Shown here: positions 56,488 through 64,000 of the stretch, piece by piece
How positions within the stretch are numbered: the first letter of the stretch is position 1
Layout: each line of letters begins with the position of its first letter
DNA from: Cryptomeria japonica
Taxonomy: Eukaryota > Streptophyta > Pinopsida > Cupressales > Cupressaceae
NCBI RefSeq assembly: GCF_030272615.1
Contig: NC_081405.1
Coordinates: 470,258,008 to 470,322,007 of the forward strand
DNA: 64,000 nucleotides
Direction: 5' to 3'
The notes under the pieces: model-generated
Database searches by the model: none
Told to the model about the DNA's origin: nothing
The model's input: the letters and a program-made list of their open reading frames with translations, nothing else
Program-made: the position numbers and the translations under genes

Positions 56488-58254
56488 AAATGTATTGCCC
56501 TATCCTTGTGTCCAGGAAACTTGGTGGAACAAAATAAAGCATATCATGTGGAGATCTAGTTCTTGATGGATAAGCATGTTGTGGTTTTTAGAGACATTCC
56601 CCTAAATAGGCCTCTAGAAAGAGGTTTTGAGCATTTGATTGAGCTAGAGGAGGGATGTAAGCCTATTATAAGTACTCCTTACTGTCATCCGAAGAGCCAT
56701 AAGGAAGAAATTGAGGATGCTATCAAGGAGTTGCTAGACATTGGGCACATTAGGTCTATTTCTGGTCCTTATTCTTTTTCTATAGTGTATATAAAAAAAG
56801 ATGGGACCATGAGGACGTGCATAGATTATTGTGCACTTAGTAAGAAAACAATCAAGAACAAGTGTTTGATTCCTGGTATGAAATGAATTGATTGATGAAC
56901 TTCATGGGGCAATTTATTTCCTTAAGATTGCTATTAGATAGGGATACCATCAGATTTGGATTAGAGAGGAAGATGTTCATATGATAGCTTTCTGATGCGA
57001 TTATGGACACTACATGTTCTTGGTGATGCCTTTCGTATTAACCAATGCTCCTGCTACATTACATTCTTATATGAATCATGTATTTAACAAGTAGTTACAA
57101 AAGTTCGTTGTCATTTTCTTTGATTACATCCTGATTTACAACAAGACTTGGGAAATTCACATTCGACACTAGGTTTTCAGCATTATGGAAGCATAATCAC
57201 TTTTTGTTAAGGCCTCCAAGTGTGAGTTCGACATGATAGAATTTTTATACTTGGGGCATGTGATTGATGCTAATGGAGTTGAGTTTGATCATGAGAAAAT
57301 TTAGGCCATTCTTGACTCGTTCCCACCAAAGACATTGACATAGTCGAGAGGATTCCTTGGATTATGCAACTACTATAGGAGGTTTATTAAAAGGGTGTTC
57401 ATAGTTAACAACCCCCTTGGTAAATTTAACTAAGAAGGGACCTTTTTCTCAGACAAATGCAACTTAGTAGGTGTTTTATAGGCTGAAGAAGGTGATGAGC
57501 AATTGTCCAATGCTGGCTTTTCCCAAATTTTTTTCAAACCTGTCTTAGAATGCGATGTATCAAGAGAAGGCATTGGAGTTGTGATTATATAAAATAAGCA
57601 CCCTATAGCCTTTGAGAGCTGGAATCTTAGACATGCAAAGATGCACTATTCCATGTATGACAAAAAGATACTTGTGATTATGCATGCTTTAGTGAAATTG
57701 AGATTGTATGTGGTTAGAGGGAACTTTGCAGTGATGACTGATCATAATAGCCTAAAGTACTTCCTTGAGCTGAAGGACCTAAATTAGTGGCAATCAAAGT
57801 GGGTAAGTAAAATAGAGGCTTTTGACTTTGATATCTAATTTGTGAAAGGTAAGAAAAATATAGTAGCTGATGCTTTGTCTAGAAGACCCACTTTATGCTC
57901 TATTTTAGAGACATCAGCCAATTGGAAGGTTCATTTGTAGGTTGAGTAGTCCTAAAATGCCTTGGCTTTTTTGGTTTTGGATAGAATGATTCAAGATGAT
58001 ATATACAAGTTCTTAGATGATGTCATCTATTATAGGGATAGGATTCACTTGTTTCCTTAATCAAAATTTAAAAGAAAAGATTTTGAGGGTTGTGCGTGAT
58101 TCTCCTTTAGCAAGTCATTAGGGATACTTTAAAATCTACAAGAAGGTGAAAGAGAGATTTGCCTAGAAAGGATTGAAAGATGATGTCCTTAGACATTTGT
58201 GAGTTTGTAGTTTGCTAGCATAACAAATCTGAACACAATTTTCTAGTAGGGTTG
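56488..58254 (+). pseudogene. Gypsy RT, RNase H and integrase N-terminus, broken
   Basis: RT begins near 56640 with EEGCKPIISTPYCHPKSHKE, then IDYCALSKKTIKNK (56822). RVT palm segments follow, with the active-site box reading FFDYILIY at about 57116: the second catalytic Asp is Tyr (TAC at 57125). YLGHVIDANGVEF (about 57250) and NYYRRFIKR close RT. RNase H includes LECDVSREGIGVVI (about 57550) and MTDHNSLKYF. KGKKNIVADALSRRP (57848) ends it. The integrase zinc region begins around CEFVVC...HNKSEHNFLVG and is cut at 58254 by element copy C. Many stops are present. Confidence 0.9.
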
Positions 58255-61200
58255 TGTTGGTGTGTTTTTTATGCACGCGCAACTCAGAATAAAATACCTA
58301 GAGATATCCTATTCTCTCTTGATCAAAATCCTCTATGTGCTAAATAGATTGACTGTGTGATCACAAAGACGACTCCAAGGTTCTAGATTCAATGTGGATA
58401 GTCTCAGTTGGTTTGTTGTGAAAATGCTGGTAATCTCAAGGGGGACTTACGTAACTGTTCGAGGAGTGAATCAATCAAAGGATTCTACTGATTTCTGACT
58501 AACTTGTGAAAATGATTTTGCAATAAGTTTTTTTTAATCCTACTCTCTAGACTTGGAAAAAAAGGGCAAAAGAATGAGGGTTTAGGAAGTGACTTCTAAT
58601 CTTATGCTAATCCTATGAATTCGGGAGATGGACATTGCAAAAGTGGAATTAAAAACCAATTCTTGCTTCGCTAAATTCAACAACTACACAAGAACGACGC
58701 AATCTTTTGAGGAACTCAAAAGATTTTCATCTCACTCATATTCAGCAACATTTTGAACAATGAATAAAGCAATAAAAGTTAAGTTTTCATTTATTGGTTC
58801 AGGCTAACTTTGCACAATAATTGGAAATCATCCAATTATCAAAAGAATGAACACATTCTTCCAGATCGAGCAATTCTATCAAATCCTTCGTTCAATCTAG
58901 CAACTTGGAAATGAAATCTATTCTATGGAGAGCCAAGAAACCATGCTAACTTGCAAAAGTAGACAAGATTCACCAACAATTGAACAATGAATATGTCTTA
59001 GCATTCAAGAAGTATCACTACAACAATTTCTTAGAAATCTTTCCCTTTACAAATGAGAGCAAGGGGTTTGTATTGGCACCCCATTACAAAGCAACAACCC
59101 AGATTGATTTAAGATCAGTGGCCAAGATTAAAAATAAAACCCTATTTAGGGTTACTTGCAAAAAACTCCTTTTTGCCAATGAGAAAATTACAACAATTTG
59201 GATAACCAATGAGAAAATAGGAGCCACTTGTTGAGTCTAGTTCATTGCATCTGGACATGTTTGACTTGGAACCCTTGGATTGGTTGGTTGATGACAGGGA
59301 TGCCACCTCATCTTGCCTTGTAGATTTGATTCCTCATCATGAAGAAGTGTTGATGCCTTAGGGAATATCTTTTGATTCAAAAGAAATTCAAGATGATTAG
59401 AGCATTTTCTTCATTGAACTTATCGCTATTTGGTGTGGAATCATTTCCTTTGATATTGGGTTTCCAAAAGAAATCCAAGGTAGATGTAGAGCCTTTTATC
59501 CTCAGATGACTTGATATTCTTGAATGTCTTGATGGAGTGTAAGTCCTTCTTTGTTCGTTTCATCTTTGGATTCCACCTTGAATTGTGAATGTTGTCCTTC
59601 CATGATCTCTCCAACTAGTTCCTTGTTTCATCTTCATTTTTTTGGAAATGTATTCCTGAGTTGACATCAAGTACCTGAAAATAGAGAAAATTCATAGATT
59701 AGAAGAAATAAGCTTTTGATGTCATCTTGACAATTTTCGAAAATAACTCTAGTTTCCTGATTGAATTTTTGAAATCAGACCTAAAATCAGACTGAGCATG
59801 GTCTGAGAAACAAAAATCAGAGTTAGAATAACTAGGAACTTATGAAATTTTTGCGTAAGTCTGAACTTAGAATTGAAAAATTAGGTATAGGAGTACTCTG
59901 GAAACTTGAAATCAGACTCAGAAGATTTTAAATTTCAGGTCTGATCAGACTTCATGAAGGATTTTAAAACTTAAAATTAGGCTTGGAACAATCTTAGAAT
60001 CATGAAACAAAGTCTGATTTCAAGGGTTTCTACCTCTGAGACACAGAAGCAGCCCTGCTCCAAGGATGGAATTTGAAAATTTGATGCTAATAAACCCTGT
60101 ATTGGTCTAGTAACCAGAACTTAGAAAGGAAGAAGGGAAATTGGAGGTCAAAATCCCAGAATTTTGCCCTTGAATTGCTTCAGACCTGCAAGAAATAGAG
60201 AAGAATCTCAGAGAATGCTGAGGATCAATCTTCGAATGCCTTGAATTTTTCTTGCAACCTGCAATTAAAACTCTCTAAATCACCTTCAAACTCAGAAAAG
60301 AAGCTCAAAGAAGTTCGAACTTCACAAGGATGAAGAAAAAGTCTGAATAGTGAAGTTGTCAAGGCTTCTTCTTATAAGAAATTCGAACTCCTTTCTTGGA
60401 TTGTTTTTTGTTTTTTGAGTTATTTTTTTAAGTATGATGAATGTAGACATAATTGTGCCTCCAAATCGAACTTGCCTTGCTTTAATGTTTTTTTTTGAAT
60501 TGTTTGAAACTCTCCTCTCCTTGGTGAATTTCTCCATAAGGCAAGTTTTTATGCTTTATTTGACTTTGCAATTAATCCCTTCATCTCTTCCCTCAGGTGA
60601 ATTTTCAAATATAATAAGTTTATTTTAATTTTTCTTTATTTAAATGCATCTCATGAATTTCTCCCCTATCCTTGGTGAATTGCTTTGTTTTCAAACTTAA
60701 TGGTTTTTCTTTGACTTTGGCAAGTTCGAATTTGTATTTCTCCTAAGCTTGGCAAATTTTACATGTTGTTTTCTTTTTTCTTTATTCCACCTCAGCAAAA
60801 TTCGAACTTCTCCTCATGGCACATCCTTTTTGTGCTTGTTTTAGTTGCTTTTCGTCTTTCCTTCATTGCCATTGCTTTTCCCTCTTCCTAGCCAATGGTG
60901 GACTTTGCCAAGGCTTGAGGCAGATTCTAATTGAGCTTGGGCGGACTTCATAGTACCCTAGGGAATTTTCCATTAGGCATGTTAGACTTAGCATGGGTTA
61001 AGGAAGGTTTTCCACCTAGCTATGGGCACACTTCATAGTGAGTTAAAGAATTTCAATTCATCTCCACTTCAATCTCTCAAGACTTAGCATTATTTCTGCT
61101 TTCTCATGGAAGGGCGGACTTGGAGATAGCTTGAGGAACATTTGATGTGTGCCTAGGCAAGGAGGATTTGATCAAGGCATGGGCAGACTTGACCTGATCT

Positions 61201-61608
61201 CAAGGAACTTTTCCACCATGCTTGGGTGGACTTCATGATTGACTGGGAATCTTCACCATGGTTTGACCTTTTGAGGAATTTCTTGCTTTTGATCCCAGAC
61301 TTAACCATTTCACCATGTTTTTCAACTTAGCTTTATTGGAATGCATCTTTCGGATTCGAAGGCTATTTCGTAACTAGTGCATTCTGGAGGAATTCCTCAG
61401 ACTTGAAATTTGTTCTGAACTTGAAACAATCTTTCAACCATTCGTTCACTTTTTGACTCTGATGACAACTCCAAATTTCGCAAAATTTGACTCATTTGTA
61501 GAGGCTAGAGACCCGAGACAAACCCAAAGACGCTAAGACACAACTCTCAAAAGCAAAACCTGGGGGGTCACCATTTGCAATGGGGCGATGTGTGAAAACA
61601 TCACAACA
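58255..61608 (-). mobile_element. TGTTG...CAACA element, copy C (3.35 kb)
   Basis: On the minus strand it starts TGTTGTGATGTTTTCACACA (61608) and ends GCATAAAAAACACACCAACA (58255). Perfect target duplications GGTTG lie at 58250-58254 and 61609-61613. Removing it rejoins the gypsy integrase (FLVG, then LLQPLPIF). The terminal hairpin and the 3' region with TTTACAAATGAGAG and CCCTATTTAGGG correspond to copies A and B. The interior lacks the 167-bp hairpin array and the open frame. Instead it has irregular repeats of GGGCGGACTTCATAG and of a CTTGGTGAATTTCTCC-like motif (60500-61240). It is a distinct subfamily, younger than its gypsy host. Confidence 0.88.
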
Positions 61609-61613
61609 GGTTG

Positions 61614-61864
61614 TTGCAACCTCTACCTATATTTTATCAGAATTAGGAGAGCATATCGATGAATTATATCACAAGTCTAGCCAAAGTATAGCTTAAGTAT
61701 TGTATTTATGTTGTGGTGGACAGGTTAACTAAGTATGCTCACTTATATTCCATATCGTCCAAAGATAAGGCACCATAGGTTGCAAACGTGTTCTTCAGAG
61801 AGTTGTTTGGGTTCCATGGGTTGCCTAGAAACGTTATTAGTGATCCAGACAACAAATTCCTTAG
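61614..61864 (+). pseudogene. Gypsy integrase core fragment
   Basis: Continuing from 58254, the frame reads LLQPLPIF and then, after stops, VVVDRLTKYAHLYSISSKDK and FFRELFGFHGLPRNVISDPD (catalytic Asp context), ending NKFLS. The rest of the integrase core, its C-terminus and the polypurine tract are missing. Sequence passes directly into the LTR at 61865. Confidence 0.88.
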
Positions 61865-63102
61865 TAAGGAATATTTTTTAATTAATGAAATTTAAGTTAT
61901 CTTACATAATTATTTTTCAACAACTTTAGTTTAATTAATTATTTGTTTAAAAAATGATCATGTCTATTAAAGTGACTTTTGAGGGACTGAATGTGAATTA
62001 AAAATTAAAAAGATCACTTTGTGCACTTGAAAAATAAAAGTTCTTGAAAGTTCATAGGGTAGATAAAAAGGAGCTTTAGAAGGGAAAAAGATCTTTGTCA
62101 TTTTTTATGTTTCCCATTGTGAAGTTTGGACTATGTTCAACTCAAAACCCTAGTTTGAAACCCATAGGGTAAGTTGGCTTTGAAGATGAAAGGTTTCCAC
62201 CTAGTCAATTGTGGTGGATGTAGACATGCTTCACAATATGCTGAATGTTGAAAGGAGAGAAATTGTCTTGAAAAGAATTATGTTTCTTGGCCCTAGAGAT
62301 TTACAGGTAGAATTTATTGAATTTTTGGTAGCAAAAATAAATTGGCTGAAACTCGTGTATTTTCTAATGTATGGGGTGATTGGCATTAAAAATCTAAGTG
62401 GAATATGTGGCTACCATTTGTGAAGGTATTTTTCAAGCATTGGATTGTGTTGACCATGTTGAGGGGGCATAACACCATTTTCTCCAATTGTAGGTTGTGT
62501 AGGAAGAAGCACTAAGTTTGGGAGGAGTTTGAATGCATTTGTGGGGCCGTGGCATTGTATGTGAAAGGGACGCCCAACATAAGGGAGTGGACTTGCCTGT
62601 AAGAGTGTCAAAGACTTAAAAAATCAAAACGCTATCCTATGTAGAACTTAGTAAAGGGGTCATGCCAGTAAAGGGGATGTTTCAGGAGAGACGTGGGAGG
62701 TGAGACAAGGTCGTTTTGACACCTAGAACATACCAGAGAATCTTATTCGACTTGCAGCACCTTGGCAAACTTTCAAATCAACATTAATTCTGTTATTGGA
62801 CTAGTTGCTTGGTCAAGCTTCTTTATTTTAGCAAGTTATTCCAAGTTTTAGGTCAGAAATTATTGTTTATTTTTGATCTTTGTACTTAGATCTATTTCAT
62901 TGATAATTAATGTATTCAGAAATTTATGACAGAAAATATATGGTGTGGGCTGTTACATTTCCTTGTGGTATTTATAAGTGTTCTATTTGCGTCAATCTTG
63001 CATGAAACAAATTTGTCAAATATTTATGCAACACTCATTGGAATTGGTAAATCATGAAAGCCAACATAATAAAAACACAAAGAAACTAGTTAGGTGTTTA
63101 CA
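61865..63102 (+). repeat. 3' LTR of the plus-strand gypsy element, 5' truncated
   Basis: It aligns with 50256-51494 of the 5' LTR, but the first 82 bp are missing, removed by the same deletion that took the integrase C-terminus. It ends GTTTACA at the target duplication. By eye the two LTRs differ at many positions, so the insertion is old. Confidence 0.85.
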
Positions 63103-63107
63103 TCCAC

Positions 63108-64000
63108 TTGGCAACTACACTTCATATGCATTTCCTGAATCATGTCCCTTTAGGATCCTGCATTGTTCAAACTACTTCATTTTTAACAATATGTTCCCAT
63201 AGGGAACCTCTCTTTTCTCAAATGAATTATAACATCATCTCCAACCTTGAATTCTTTAAACTTATGCTTCTTGTCTACCTTAGCCTTGTATTGAGTATTC
63301 ATCTTATTAATGTACTTCCTTACCTCTTTGTACAAAATTTTTTAGGTGCTCTACAAACTCCTTGACATTAACATTATTCTTTTTGCATTTGTCCATCTTT
63401 AACAACTAAGAAACATTCCTTGGACTACTCACATATCAATTTGGAATGGGGATATACGAGTACTTTTGTTGACTAAATTGTTCTATGCAAACCCTATCCT
63501 TGGTAAAATGAAATAGTATTCCTTGTGCTTACTGCTACCAAGAATCTTAGCAGGTTGTCCAAACTTTCATTCATTTCCGCTATTTGTCCATTAGTCTGAG
63601 GATACTGTGTAGAACTGAACTTCAAATTAGTTTCAATTTGTTCCATATGGTCCTCTAGAGACACCCAACAAACTTTGTATATTTGTTTGAAACTATACTC
63701 TTTGGTAGACCATGAAGTCTAACCACTTCTCTGAAAAACAACTCTGCAATGTGAACAACATCACTAGTATTGTAACACAAAATGAATCATGTTCTCTCTA
63801 TTTCCTCTATAAATCAAGAACGAAGTCAATGCTGACATCTTCTCGCAATCCCTCTAGTATAGGTAATGGCTGATATAGCCTAGTATTTTGAGTTAATCTT
63901 TTGGCCATTTGGCATATTTTTCAACTTTACACAAATTTCTTCACACCCTAGTGGAATTTTGTCTAGTATTAGTTCTCACTAACAAGAGGAATGGTCTTAT
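63108..64000 (-). pseudogene. Ty3/gypsy integrase (minus-strand element, part 1)
   Basis: Minus-strand reading from the window edge gives [20 protein letters not shown] (about 63750), SSTQYPQTNGQIAEMNESLD (catalytic Glu context) and FKEFKVGDDVIIHLRKERFP (about 63255). It ends NAYEV, stop, LPSG at 63108. Several frameshifts and stops are present. The frame resumes at 50173, across the inserted plus-strand element. The rest of this element lies beyond the right edge. Confidence 0.85.

Larger units (their letters stand above)
50174..63102 (+). mobile_element. Ty3/gypsy retrotransposon inserted in an older gypsy, itself carrying two insertions
   Basis: It starts TGTAATGTCTCC and ends GTTTACA, an inverted TGTAA...TTACA. 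Target duplications are TCCAT (50169-50173) and TCCAC (63103-63107), 4 of 5. The order is 5' LTR, PBS-like ATGGTATTAGAG, gag, protease, [hAT], RT, RNase H, integrase N-terminus, [element copy C], integrase core, 3' LTR. This is the gypsy order protease-RT-RH-INT. Subtracting the two inserts leaves about 6.5 kb. Pol is full of stops. Confidence 0.9.

Overview
This is nuclear DNA from a seed plant with a large, AT-rich, retrotransposon-filled genome. Ty1/copia and Ty3/gypsy elements, plant-type hAT (BED finger plus DUF659) transposons, an L1-like LINE and a tRNA-derived SINE are all nested and decayed. Two host-gene fragments have widely separated exons. Introns above 15 kb and this load of old LTR elements fit a gymnosperm (conifer-like) best, but the species cannot be fixed from the sequence.

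Host genes (both +). At 3015-3438 are the first two exons of a cytosolic ribosomal protein L15 (eL15) copy. A telo-box and site-II-like motif lie upstream. The protein is unusually divergent and no third exon is in the window. At 43755-43933 is an exon of a PNPase (mitochondrial type). A candidate upstream exon at 28328-28499 joins it in matching phase across a 15.3 kb intron that is packed with transposons.

Transposon layout. 5409-9534 (-), 28631-36298 (+) and 58255-61608 (-) are three members of one element family with TGTTG...CAACA ends and 5-bp target-site duplications (two perfect, one 4/5). No terminal repeats are visible, which suggests giant solo LTRs. Two copies carry a striking array of hairpin motifs spaced 166-168 bp apart, with occasional steps of about 176. 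The 28.6-36.3 kb copy also carries a broken open frame of about 1,065 codons. 11878-17878 is a decayed Ty1/copia element whose RT is split by a 2.1 kb non-autonomous relative (15140-17274, TSD ACAGA). 17879-20121 looks like a long LTR plus primer-binding site of another element, with tandem repeats and an ACGT-rich palindrome. 23211-23346 is a SINE. 24.1-27.65 kb (-) holds RNase H, copia gag and LINE ORF1 fragments. 36484-40290 (-) is a hAT element.

The right end is a nest several levels deep. A minus-strand Ty3/gypsy element (48990-50173 and 63103-64000) is split inside its integrase by a plus-strand Ty3/gypsy element (50174-63102). That element is itself split by a hAT copy (53394-56487) and by the third TGTTG...CAACA element. 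No functional transposon protein is visible; every recognisable frame is broken. All comparisons were made by eye, so identities are approximate and family names for the new elements are provisional.
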